Shown: piece by piece, positions 10,934-21,940 of the stretch
Layout of the letters: each line of letters opens with the position of its first letter
How positions within the stretch are numbered: position 1 is the first letter of the stretch
From: Fomes fomentarius
Taxonomy: Eukaryota > Basidiomycota > Agaricomycetes > Polyporales > Polyporaceae
Reading direction: 5' to 3'
DNA: 64,000 nucleotides
NCBI GenBank assembly: GCA_022606135.1
Contig: JABYQN010000002.1
Coordinates: forward strand, 992,001-1,056,000
Notes under the pieces: generated by a model
Told to the model about the DNA's origin: nothing
Seen by the model: the letters and a program-made list of their open reading frames with translations, nothing else
The model's database searches: none
Position numbers and translations under genes: made by a program

Positions 10934-13900
10934 AACGTCCCGTCGACGCGCCGTCGACCGGGACTGTACGATACGCCGGAGTCACGTCTCAAAATCGATA
11001 CAATGTATTAGCCCCATGCGAGTCCAGTTTCTGTCCGAAATCGTTATCTATTTCTTTCACAACTCGTAACCGACAGACACCGTCAATCACTCTTGAAGTT
11101 AATATCATTGGACGTTTCACCGGCAGAAAAATCGGCGCACGAGCACTACTCGACAGTGGTGCAGAAGGACTCATCATGCATTCTAGATTCGCCAAAACCC
11201 ACCAATTCACGCTGAAACGCCTACAGCAACCGTTCCCCGTCCGGAACGTGGACGGCTCAGAAAATATCATGGGTTGGGTACAACACAGCACGACACAGAC
11301 CGTGCGCATCTACTCGCACGACGGCCGGTCCTACCACGAAGAACGAGCAGAGTTCTACATCACGGACATCGGAGATCACGACGTCATATTAGGAACAGAC
11401 TGGCTCGACGAACACAACCCTCAGATAGACTGGACCACTGACCGCGTCGACTTGACGCGTTGTCCCCCCACATGCACCCTCGTCCGACCACCTGTGCAAC
11501 ACGTACGCACACGACCAGACCGAGCGCGAACCCCACGGACGCTCGCAACCACAACTACAGACCCGCGAACGTCCCACCGTGAGTACACGGTGCTCTTCAA
11601 GGACGTACTCGGACCACACGTTATCAAACCCACGCGACAAGTCGCGGGACGTCGGACGGTCAGCCAAACTAGAACGGCTCCAAACAGTGAGCCGACGAGG
11701 CTGTTCGCCGAAGATGACGACGAACGACCCACCATTCCGGACGCATGGACCAACCTCGGAGTGAGGCTCGCAGGACTCACAACCTACGGCCAAGACGAGG
11801 CTCCTGCCGCTAAGTCTGACGCCCCATATCAATCAGACGAACTGGCTGACACTACTCGCATACGAGCAGGATTTACCAAGGCACAAGAGCTCGCTGAACG
11901 AGCGGCAGAGACGCGGTCTCAGACCTTCGAAGAAATGGTCCCCCCACCGTATCGAGGATTCCAACGCGTTTTCGACCGACGGGAGTCTGAACGCTTCCCA
12001 GATCGCAGGGCATGGGACCACGCCATTGACCTCAAGCCCGACTTCCAGCCGAAGCCGTGCAAGATCTACCCCCTCAGCCCAGCCGAGCAGGTAGAGCTGC
12101 GGACGTTCGTTGACGAACACACCAGAAAAGGGTATATAAGACCGTCCAAGTCCCCCATGGCAAGTCCATTTTTCTTCGTTAAGAAGAAAGACGGAAAGCT
12201 ACGGCCAGTACAGGATTACAGATACCTCAACTCCGGGACGGTGAAGAACGAGTACCCGCTCCCACTCATACCAGAACTCGTGGACAAGTTGAAGGGGTCG
12301 CGTGTGTTCTCAAAGATGGACGTCCGCTGGGGTTACAACAACGTACGCATCAAAGAGGGCGACGAGTGGAAGGCTGCGTTCAAGACAAACCTCGGGTTGT
12401 TTGAACCTACTGTCATGTTCTTCGGCCTGATGAACTCACCGGCGACATTTCAGGCAATGATGAACGAGACTTTCAAGGACCTCATCGATACGGGGAAAGT
12501 CATTATCTATATGGACGACATTCTGGTATTCACGGAGACAGTCGGGGAGCACAGGGAGATTGTGAACCAGGTGCTCCGACGTCTCGAAGAACATGACCTA
12601 TTCCTCAAACCAGAGAAGTGTTTCTTCGAACGAGACTCGATCGAATATTTAGGGCTCATCATATCACACGACAGACTGGCCATGGACCCAGTCAAGGTCG
12701 CCGGTATTGCCGAATGGCCGGTTCCACAGAGGGTCAAGGATGTCCAAGCGTTCCTAGGATTCGGAAATTTCTACCGACGGTTCATCAAGGACTTCTCGAA
12801 GATCGCACGTCCACTGTTCGACTTGACAAAGAAAGACGTGCCATGGTTATGGACAATGCACTGCCAGAAGGCTTTTGAGCTGTTAAAAGAGGCGTTCATT
12901 TCATCCCCCATTCTTGTAATGCCCGACGCTGACAAACCGTACCTGGTCGAAGTGGACGCCTCGGACTTCGCCACCGGGGGTATACTTTCACAGAAAGGGC
13001 CCGATGACCTCTGGCACCCGGTTGCATACCTGTCAAAGTCACTGTCGGAAGCGGAACGGAACTACGACATCTACGACAAAGAACTCCTCGCGATAGTACG
13101 CGCACTCGAGACGTGGCGACACCATCTCGAGGGCGCACCACACACAGTCGAGGTGTGGACAGACCACAAGAACCTCGAATATTTCAAGACAGCTCAAAAG
13201 CTGAACCGTCGCCAGGCACGTTGGTCATTATTCCTCTCTAGATTTGACTTCGTACTCGTGCATAAGCCAGGAGCAACAAATCGTAGTGACGCCATGTCGA
13301 GGCGACCTGACCATAAGGAGGGGGTAGAGGACGACAATCGCGACCACGTCCTCCTCGATCCAAAGTTTTTCCGCATACGGGCGACACGCCCGTGCATGGT
13401 CAACTCGATTGGAGACGCCGCCCTACGTCAGAGAATTCGAAATGCACCGAGACGCGACGTCGAAGTCCTACAAGCCCTCGAAGTTATTCTCAAGAACGGG
13501 CCACGGTCCCTAGTCAAGGACATTCAAGAATGGAATTACGAAGATGGTCTTGTACTATTCCGAGGCAAGGTATACATCCCAGACGACCCAGAGCTTCGTC
13601 GAGACATCGTCCGACGATATCACGACTCACCAGTCGCCGGACACCCAGGGAGGTTCAAGACGTACGAGTTAGTGAGCCGTGAATTCTGGTGGCCCGGTAT
13701 GTCTGTATTCATCCGTAACTACGTGCGAGGATGTGCTGTCTGTCAAGCCACCAAGAATCAGAGTCACGCAACGCACGTACCTCTCGTCCCGAATGCGATT
13801 CCGTCAAGACCGTTCGGGACGCTTACGACAGACTACGTTACGGACCTACCTTCATCCGAAGGATACGATGCCCTGAACGTCACCGTCGACCGGAGTACAA

Positions 13901-15060
13901 AAGCGATATTCCTCACGCCCTGCCACAAGACCATCGACGCCGACGGAACGGTCGACCTGCTATTCAACAACGTGTACAGACGCGTTGGACTCTGGGACCA
14001 GCTGATATCGGACAGAGGCCCACAATTCGCAAGCAAAGTAACCCGAGGTGTGCTCGAGAAACTTGGTATTCAGTCGTCACTCAGTACAGCGTACCACCCA
14101 CAGACCGACGGCGAGACTGAGAGAGTCAACCAGGAGGTCGAACAGTACTTACGTGCATTCTGCAACTACCGACAGGACGACTGGGTGAAGCTACTACCCT
14201 ACGCCGAGTTCTGCCATAACTCGCGCATCCACTCCGCCACCGGAAAATCGCCGTTTGAACTGTGGTACGGTTTTGCGCCGCGTATGTTCCCGTCGGTGCT
14301 AGACGTCGAGTCGACTGTACCAAGTGTGGAAGAACGGCTTCGCGCGCTGGAAGAGATGCGGAAGGAGGCGGACGCAAGCCTCGAACTCGCAGCTGAGTTG
14401 ATGAAGCGGAATAATGGGGATTGGGGAAAGGACACCCTGGGCCTCAAGGTCGGAGACAAGGTGTGGTTGGACGGAAAGAATCTGAAGACGACACAACCGA
14501 AAGCTAAGCTTGCTGCTAAACGTCACGGACCATTCGAAATCACTGACGTACTCGGCCCGGTCACTTACAAACTGGACATTCCAAGGACGTGGAAGCGGAT
14601 TCATCCCGTATTTCACGCCTCGCTCCTCACTCCGTACGTCGAAACGGAAGCCCACGGACCGAACTTCGAACGACCGCCAGCCGAGCTGGTAGAAGGGCAA
14701 GAGGAGGTAGAGGTTGAGGAAGTGCTCGACTCGCGCCCGACTCGGAACAAGCGGGGCATCGAGTATCTCGTGAAGTGGAAGGGTTACCCGGACACCGAAA
14801 ACGAATGGCTTTCACGCACGAAGCTCCCGCACGCACAGGAGGCAATCGCGGAATTCCATCAAGCTCATCCGAAAGCACATCGACCGGTGAATCATCTCGT
14901 GTTCCCACATACGCAGACCCCTATCACGCTCCAGGAGAAAGCGTGTCTTAAGGAGGGGGTAATGTTACGGATTCTCCTGCGTCTAAGCATGCTCATCGCC
15001 GATAGACGCCCTACGTACCGTAGCCTCATGCCTCGAGCCTCATGTTCTCTTCATCGATAG
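10927..15060 (+). CDS. pol: pol polyprotein: protease, reverse transcriptase, RNase H, integrase, chromodomain
   Basis: The pol frame is open from 10705 to 15060, in the -1 frame relative to gag. Productive pol probably begins where gag stops, at the run of five T at 10927-10931. Domains in order: aspartic protease (DSGAEG, 11152); reverse transcriptase with YMDD catalytic box (12508); RNase H (VDAS, 12952); integrase HHCC zinc finger (from about 13621) and DDE triad (Asp at 13831, Asp at 14011, Glu at 14119; the last two separated by 35 residues as expected); C-terminal chromodomain with YLVKWKGYPDTENEW (about 14710-14870), which in chromoviruses directs insertion towards marked chromatin. 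The reading frame runs 98 bp into the 3' LTR. No internal stop is present, so the enzyme set looks intact. Confidence 0.94.
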   Translation, partial: FLERPVDAPSTGTVRYAGVTSQNRYNVLAPCESSFCPKSLSISFTTRNRQTPSITLEVNIIGRFTGRKIGARALLDSGAEGLIMHSRFAKTHQFTLKRLQQPFPVRNVDGSENIMGWVQHSTTQTVRIYSHDGRSYHEERAEFYITDIGDHDVILGTDWLDEHNPQIDWTTDRVDLTRCPPTCTLVRPPVQHVRTRPDRARTPRTLATTTTDPRTSHREYTVLFKDVLGPHVIKPTRQVAGRRTVSQTRTAPNSEPTRLFAEDDDERPTIPDAWTNLGVRLAGLTTYGQDEAPAAKSDAPYQSDELADTTRIRAGFTKAQELAERAAETRSQTFEEMVPPPYRGFQRVFDRRESERFPDRRAWDHAIDLKPDFQPKPCKIYPLSPAEQVELRTFVDEHTRKGYIRPSKSPMASPFFFVKKKDGKLRPVQDYRYLNSGTVKNEYPLPLIPELVDKLKGSRVFSKMDVRWGYNNVRIKEGDEWKAAFKTNLGLFEPTVMFFGLMNSPATFQAMMNETFKDLIDTGKVIIYMDDILVFTETVGEHREIVNQVLRRLEEHDLFLKPEKCFFERDSIEYLGLIISHDRLAMDPVKVAGIAEWPVPQRVKDVQAFLGFGNFYRRFIKDFSKIARPLFDLTKKDVPWLWTMHCQKAFELLKEAFISSPILVMPDADKPYLVEVDASDFATGGILSQKGPDDLWHPVAYLSKSLSEAERNYDIYDKELLAIVRALETWRHHLEGAPHTVEVWTDHKNLEYFKTAQKLNRRQARWSLFLSRFDFVLVHKPGATNRSDAMSRRPDHKEGVEDDNRDHVLLDPKFFRIRATRPCMVNSIGDAALRQRIRNAPRRDVEVLQALEVILKNGPRSLVKDIQEWNYEDGLVLFRGKVYIPDDPELRRDIVRRYHDSPVAGHPGRFKTYELVSREFWWPGMSVFIRNYVRGCAVCQATKNQSHATHVPLVPNAIPSRPFGTLTTDYVTDLPSSEGYDALNVTVDRSTKAIFLTPCHKTIDADGTVDLLFNNVYRRVGLWDQLISDRGPQFASKVTRGVLEKLGIQSSLSTAYHPQTDGETERVNQEVEQYLRAFCNYRQDDWVKLLPYAEFCHNSRIHSATGKSPFELWYGFAPRMFPSVLDVESTVPSVEERLRALEEMRKEADASLELAAELMKRNNGDWGKDTLGLKVGDKVWLDGKNLKTTQPKAKLAAKRHGPFEITDVLGPVTYKLDIPRTWKRIHPVFHASLLTPYVETEAHGPNFERPPAELVEGQEEVEVEEVLDSRPTRNKRGIEYLVKWKGYPDTENEWLSRTKLPHAQEAIAEFHQAHPKAHRPVNHLVFPHTQTPITLQEKACLKEGVMLRILLRLSMLIADRRPTYRSLMPRASCSLHR
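14950..14959 (+). other. Polypurine tract
   Basis: AAGGAGGGGG lies three bases before the 3' LTR, the normal place for the plus-strand primer of an LTR retrotransposon. Confidence 0.7.
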
Positions 15061-15250
15061 CTAGCTATCGGATCACTCACGGGCTCTTATAGTCGCTGGG
15101 GAGACTTCTTCTCCCCAGACTGTCCTTCTCGTCTTACGGTACCGTCCCACGCTGCTGTACTTCTCGATACTCTCGCTTCTCTATTCATTCGTACTCTCGC
15201 TACTCAACGCCTCGCCTGACTAGCCGACAAACGCCCGCCAAGCCCTGACA
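14963..15250 (+). repeat. 3' LTR
   Basis: 288 bp, identical by eye to 8569-8856, followed at once by the ACGAC target duplication. The pol stop codon lies inside it. Confidence 0.96.
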
Positions 15251-15497
15251 ACGACCTCAAGGGTCCAGATCATACACTCCCATCCTCCCGCGCCTCACAG
15301 GTGACTCAGATCCCGCATACAATTCAGGACCACCGCGGGTCACCCAGTCCGGCGGTGGATGATGCTATGCCACTTTGACAGATTGTGCGGCTGGCAAGAT
15401 GCGCCGCGCGCGCAATCCCCCAACACTCAACCAGCTTCAACCCGGTTAGCCTGGGGAACCCCCAAGCCTGAAACACGAGAGACAGAAACCCGACCGC

Positions 15498-16762
15498 TCA
15501 CGCCGTCGCGACACGCCACTGGTGCGTCCCTTCAGCGCCCGAGCGGTCGCGCAATGGGTATATGCACCTTTGCAGCCGCGCATACGCGCCCTTCGCGCGA
15601 GCAATACCAATCGAAGCAGATTGTAAACTCACCTGCGGCCTAAAGCTTAGCTGTATTGATCCATCACTCTCCTGATGAAAATGCCTAGCATGCCGATGTG
15701 GATGGGGGTAGTGCGATGCTGGGGTAGGGCTGTACACCCTCGGTCGCCCAACCGCCGCATGTTCCCAATTCTGGCGCTCGCCGACCTGTTCGGGAGACGC
15801 CAGCTGATCGGAATCTGAGTCGCTCGACTCTTCGGCTTCCTCTTCTTCCTCGTCCGCGAGCTCCAGATGTGATGTAGCTTCAGGGGACTCGTGCTGGGAA
15901 GACTCCTCGCTGAAGGTAGACAGCGGGCGCAGAGGGCTGAATCGACGCCATGAGTATGCGCCGGGTGTAGCGCGGAGGTCTGCGTCTGGCATCTGGACAG
16001 CATGCGCGTAGCAGAGGTCAGCGAACGCGTCGAAAGGCGATTGCAAGAGCTGATCGTCGAGTGCGGACAGCGCGGACGCGTCAAAGTGCATGAACCAAGG
16101 AGAACTGCAGTCGAAAGAGGACGCGTGGGATGGGGTAGGAGTCGGCGCGGCCGGGGTTGGAGTCCTAGTCTTGAGCTCCTCAACGAAGAACGGGTCGATG
16201 GGCGAGGTGTCGTCGTCGCCTTCGTTCAGCGTAGCGTCGTCGTCAGAGCTGTCAGAAGAGACGTCTGCGTCTCCGTCGTTATCCCAAAGGAAACTGGGCG
16301 CATCCTGGGGTACCGCGTGCACTGATTCATGTTCAACGACGGGTTCCTCGAACCGCATGTCTAGCAGATCGAAATGCTTGACGACGTGCGTTGAGCCACC
16401 AGTATTCGGCTCGTCTTCGTCCTCGTCTTCAGACTCGCTATCGTCGGATGCGATGATCGAGACCATGCTGTCGCGCGAGTACTGGTGTGCGTTCTCGTTT
16501 TCAGGTTCGTTAATTCGTGAGTTCCTGTATGACCGGCGTTCGACGACGGGGCTCGGTGGGAGGGACATGCGATAGATCGTGGAGGGCGGTGAGGTGCATT
16601 TCAGGTCGTCAAAGGTGATTGGGCTATCGACAAGCCAATCCGGGACAAGCTGTATGCCGTTCGCATGTTGAACATACAGTCCCTCTTCACGCGCGAACGC
16701 GTATATGCGGGAGAATAGAGAGGGTCACTCACGTCTAGCGGCAAATAAGAACCTTTGGACAT
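15498..16762 (-). CDS. Acidic serine/aspartate-rich hypothetical protein
   Basis: Function not recognised. Proposed exon 1 is 16762-16733 (MSKGSYLPLD), then an 83-bp intron with GTGAGT donor and ACAG acceptor, then a long exon from 16649 that starts LVPDWLVDSP and continues past an internal Met at 16568. The exon is open to 15498. The protein is rich in Ser, Asp and Glu, with clusters such as DSESEDEDEDE and ADEEEEEAEESS, so it is probably largely disordered. At 15633 a GTGAGT donor follows codon CAG, so the real C-terminus may be spliced to an exon nearer 15330. The retrotransposon ends about 250 bp downstream. Nuclear or regulatory function would be a guess. Confidence 0.65.
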
Positions 16763-19700
16763 CGTGGCCAGGCACGGGGAAGGCGAAGTAGGCGAAGATG
16801 AGCGAACTGCGGAACCTCAGGCGAGGACCTGTTCGAGGTGGAAGTATAAGATCAAAGGGTGGAGAGGAAGTCGAAGTATAGAGAGTTACGCTGTGCAGTG
16901 GGCGGGTAGATATATGGGCCCTTCGGATGACGATGGGGAAGGTTGAGTTTCTCCTGATCGCCTGGTCAACGGACGGCCGGTGATAAGGGGGCGGACGGAG
17001 TGGCTCTGAAGCAGCCAATATTAGCCAACCAGTCGCCGAACGGACGGTGCAGCGCCCTGGAGAAGCTAGTCGGGTAGCTAGACAGGGTCGCGCACGCACC
17101 AGGTACCAGTGACAAGTTCGTCGTACGCGAACTCTGGCTGCTGGTCGTTCCTCGTGCTCGGCTTGGGTGCTCGGCGTCGTCGGTGCGCCCGAGATAATTC
17201 TGAGAGGCGGCGATGTAGGACCGGAGACGAGAAGCAGCACCGCGTTATCGTTCAATCGGCCAGCGTCGTAAACGGAGGAGGCGAATGAGGCGGGAAAGAC
17301 GGGGGAGTGAGGACGAAGGGTAGTGAGGACAGGCCATGCTTTTTGTGGGAGCAGGTGCAATTGTGAGAGGAGCCGTTGGCGTTAGACCGAGCGCCGGTTC
17401 CGCGATGAGCATGGCCAGGAGATCGGATGCGTTGCATAAGCACTCCTCGAGGCACGCCAACCAGACAGACGCCCGTCGCGTCCCCGCCCCGTGCCTGCCG
17501 TGAGCTCCGATAATTAACGGGCGCTCCCCCGCCTCTGCTCCGGTGTCCACGCGCCGTGCCCGCCGATTGTTCAACGTTCAATCTGTTGCGCCGCGGGTTC
17601 AGTCCAACGTGTCGTCTTGGCTGCAGCCTCCATGGTAAATGTTCGATGCGAAGATGCAAGCACGGATGCGGGATAGCCCAGAATTTGGCCGGAGTGGGAG
17701 TGGACGACAATAAACACGGACAACGTCATGGCGACACACGTCCAACTCAGCTGTCACGCACGCCGATGACTTCTAGATGGAATCCTTCCGGCGACGGCAG
17801 TTCGATAATCAGTTGCAGTGACCCCCTCAGCTGGCAGCTGCCAATAGTCCTTGATAGAGGGCTGGGCAGCGGGCCAATGCACACACAAAAATACACACAA
17901 GAACAAGACGCGACGGTCGCGACCGGCTCGCCGAGTTCTTTGTAGACTGTACGCGACGGAGAAGAGCAAACAACACCGCGCCACCCCACTGTCGATGAAC
18001 GTGTCCGTCGCGTAAGCCCGACCGGACAGCGGCTATCACGACTTACTGAACGCCGCGCGCCCCCTGACTGCGAAGCTGGAATATACGTCTTGTTTGCAAA
18101 CGGACTGCGGTTCACCGCCGGCGAGGCGTGTCAGGGCGTGTCCTAAAAGACGACGCGCCGGGAGGCGGTGTGGTGAGCGCTGTAGTTCGTAAATAGCATA
18201 CACATGGAGCTCATTGGAGAGCAGAAGATGCTGGGAAGCATTGCGAGGCGAGCAAACCTATAACGCGTTCGTTGCTTGTTTCACCGGGTACCCATGCCAG
18301 ATCACCCGTTGATGGCCATAGATTATTAGTCCAGCGAGCAGGCACCCTCAGCCGGCCAGAACGGATGAGCTCGGGTGAGTGAACGTCTCGTCCACTCAAG
18401 CTATAGGATCGCCACGTTCGTACGAGGCAAGCACGTGAATGGACGCGACTCGGGCGCGACCCTTGTGGAATTTCCAAAACGCGCACTTCCGCGGCGCAAG
18501 CATCTCGCTCGGAGTGTACTCAGCTCAATACGCGTCCGAGCGGAGTGCACCAAGTCCAAGTCCAAGTCCAAGCACCAGTCAGCGAACCCGGGGCTGGTGC
18601 GCTTCTCCCGTGAATTCGAAGGTGATGAATTGCAATTGAGGGCATCAACGAGCAGCGGGCCTATCGTTCGCGAGCCCACGCAAGATCTCCGTATCTGTCG
18701 CACCGGCGTTCTGGACCGGGCCGTTGCTCAGAAGCCTCGCACTCGTCCTGCGGACGTCAAGACAATCGCAAATGAGTCTCAGAAGGGCCTTCTAGAAAAG
18801 GAAGCTGACAGAATTTGACTGACCAGGAAAAGAAAGTTGTACGTACACGCATTTCCTCGGACGTTTTTCGACAACTTCAACACGGGATCTGCAGTGGAGC
18901 TGGATTGGAGCCACTAGTCGAGGCTGAGCGTTGTCTTGCCACAGTTCGGGACGGCGTATCCTACTGAGTGTGGCGTTGAAGGACTTGACACGTCGGGATC
19001 TCTGCGACGCGGAGCTATAGCCGAAATGTCTCGAAGCGAAGAATGGTGGAGCGAGCTGAAGCCGCGGAGGAGACTAGCAGTGCGTTCAGCTAGTAACCTG
19101 GGCGATTGTGGTGGCTGGTGAATGGTAACCGAGGACTAGAATTTGGGAGAGACGGCATGACTGGTGAGGCGTACATTCATACGGGTGACGCCGCGGTCGG
19201 GTCATCTACAGGCGGATGACCCAGGTCGCGAGGCGAAGGTCAAGGGGGTATCAAGGCAGCGTGGTACATGCCGACGTGTAGACTGCAGCCGGGGATGCCG
19301 GCATAGCATGACTTGGGGGAGGTATCGGAGTCCTAGTAAGTGTAACATCAACGATGATCTCACACCATAGCAGCACTCACTGAAGGCAGGGTAATAGTAT
19401 CCGTCACGCGTAACTTCCGAGAACCGTGCCAAGCTCACGGAGACCGTCAGTGTATCATGCTATAGTATTATTATTGCATGGTTATTCAGGTTTCCACCCA
19501 CCAGACGTCGAAACTTGAAGCTTCGTCCGGCGCACAGCTCACAATCTTCACAAAAATCGCCTCCGGGCTGTATCCAATGTGATGTACCGCTCAGGATTGA
19601 GTCCGGGCCACGTTCACTTCCATTGGACTTCCACCGCGCCGCGGCGGAAGATGCCACCGGGCTGGGACGTAGGGCCGAAGGTTTATGTACCAGCACGCTG

Positions 19701-21940
19701 ATCCTATGGTGAGCTCGCCCAGAGGCAGAGAGAAGCAACAATGAGAAGGGAAGATGGTGAAGGACGCGTTGTTTGTCCCTGTAGACGCGTCATGACAGGA
19801 CGCGCGGGTGGCGCAAGCTTGTGCCATGTTTGGCTGGATTCCAATAAAGGCAACTTTGTCCCCCACTCGCTCAAACCGGCGGTTCTGCTATTGGCCTCAA
19901 GGCAACTTGCAAGTTTGCCACAGCTTCCAGATCCACTGCGACTCTTCGCGAGGGTAACTCTATCTGTGGCCTCCCAAGCGCTCAGTTCCTTCACGTCCGG
20001 CTTGTTGAATATCTCAAACATATAGTTCCATAGTAAGCAATTACACTCCTTCAAGTTGGTCTGGGAACTTATTATGCTCCCTTACGCTGCTCTGATGTTG
20101 TGACAATACTTACCCGCATTGAGTAGAGACAAACAGGCAGTGAGGTTCCGCCACCTCTAACTACGGGCATTGCAATGCCCGTAGTGTCTATGGCCCCGCC
20201 GCTCTGTGGCGAACTCGCAAGCCATCCACCGGTTCTTTGAGTGATCTCCAATTCCTTCCAAACTCTACTAGTTACTACTACTGACGCCACACGTCTCGCA
20301 TCGCAGACTTTCGCCGTCATCGCTCCTCTCCGCGTTCCATTCCCACTTCCCGCTCCTGCTACCAACAAAAAGCTGCCTATACTATCATGCGCTTGCGTCC
20401 CGAGTCCCGAGTCCGCACCATCCATTGTCGACTTCCTGCGCGACATCCGCCGACGCCGCCGTTGAAGAAGTCTGCAGAAGGCGCACATCCCACCCCGACA
20501 TACCCGTTCCCCTCATCTCCGTCCTCGTGCGATGATCCGCCGAGACGGGATAGGACGGGATCATAGGGAACCCCCCGGAAGAGAGGGATCCAATCGCTCG
20601 AGTTTCCATTGAACATCATAGCGCTCCTCATCTCTCTGGCCGTGAGTCCCTCACCCCCCTCTTCTTCTTCTTCTCCCTCTTCTTCACCTTCTTCTCGATT
20701 GCCGGACAGCTGAATGTTGTGGCGGTGGTGGTTTCCAGGCGTACATCTCCGTCCCACAACGCCATCAGATGGCGGTGCCGCTCTCAGCTTCCCTCTTCCG
20801 GCGCACTGTCCGCGCATTCTCGGGCGCAAGCAAATGCGGCGAGTCCTCCGCTGGGCGCGCGGCGCGGCGGCGCATTCATCCGCCTTTTTACTACATTCTT
20901 CCCGAGTCCTGTCCGGCCGTTCGTGGCCGGAAATGCGGGTCCTGTATGAGGATGGTTGTTTACCCGGTACAGTACTAGTCTTGGATGCTTCCGTGGTGCC
21001 GGCAGGGCCGTACTAACACCCGCCGGTCATACGCCACACTGCGCCGTGTTTCTTGCGTATCTCACGAGGGCGGCGGCGGAGTTATGTTTCTCACTTCCTC
21101 CGGCGAGAGCAACGGTCGCTGAGGCGCGGTGCTACGCTTTGCCTACTAACCCCGCCGACATCTGAATGGACATTGGTCCGACTTCGCCGCCGCTACTAGT
21201 CTGGTAATATGGATGGGTAAGTAATCTCTCTGCTCTCTTCATCCACACCGTAGTGGTCGTCACAGGGATGACTCCTCTGTTGAACATGTGGAATATTCGT
21301 CCTCCGTTTTCCGCAGTCCGTACTGAGGCAGGCGGCAGCATCGGTCGTACTCCTCTCCTCCGATACAGCCCCCCCAGACAAATCCGGCCTCTCGGGTCTT
21401 CCCTTCCTCGCTGTTGGCGCTCTGCACCGTTCCCCCCTCTTCTGCTCGCGCACGCTCATCTCCGCGCGTATTGACATCGGTCTGGGCCGCGTGCAAGTGC
21501 TGGTCAACAAGCGCGGGGCGGGGCAGTATTCTTCGTCACTGAGCGTATAATTGCTGCTTGCGATGGATGCCCCTCGTTCTCGTTGGCGTGAGCACGACTG
21601 GGTCGGGATCGGGGCCAGATACATAACGCTATCTCCGAACAGCCAGATGCTGGTACTTCATCTACCATGTCCTCAACACCGCCAAGGCACCAACCTTTTC
21701 AGAGGCGTCGATCGCTAGCCAAGAGTGGCGCACAGCGGCATTGTAGACACCAGTGTACGGCACACCTGCATTCTCGATATCACACAGGACCGCAATGGAT
21801 ATACGAGAGCCATTCCGAGGGAATACTCGACATGTCAATATAAGCAAGTTACAAGATCAGTGGCACCACGCGTACGCGGGGTTAGGACAAGCATGAGCAT
21901 GTAGATACACAAGAGCACATATACGATAGCCTAGAGTCTT
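16763..21940. other. Five-kilobase stretch without a supported gene
   Basis: Open frames here are short, overlap each other on both strands and have no recognisable motif. Small features seen: TCCAAG tandem units at about 18549-18573, a TCTTC tract at about 20660-20695 and a 10-bp perfect inverted repeat at 20163-20184 (ACGGGCATTG/CAATGCCCGT). It is long for a fungal intergenic region and may hold unrecognised or non-coding genes. Confidence 0.4.

Larger units (their letters stand above)
8569..15250 (+). mobile_element. Complete Ty3/gypsy chromovirus LTR retrotransposon (Tf1/sushi-like)
   Basis: A 6,682-bp element bounded by two 288-bp LTRs that I read as identical, starting TGTTACGG and ending CCTGACA. 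It is flanked by the 5-bp direct repeat ACGAC at 8564-8568 and 15251-15255, the target-site duplication. Order: LTR, primer binding site, gag with a CCHC knuckle, pol (protease, reverse transcriptase, RNase H, integrase, chromodomain), polypurine tract, LTR. RNase H before integrase and the C-terminal chromodomain place it among chromoviruses. Identical LTRs mean a very recent insertion. Coding frames look competent apart from one TAG in the N-terminal part of gag. Confidence 0.96.

Noticed and set aside
20072..20829. Several overlapping ORFs at 20-21 kb on both strands
   Set aside because: Short, mutually overlapping, without codon bias, splice structure or recognisable motif.
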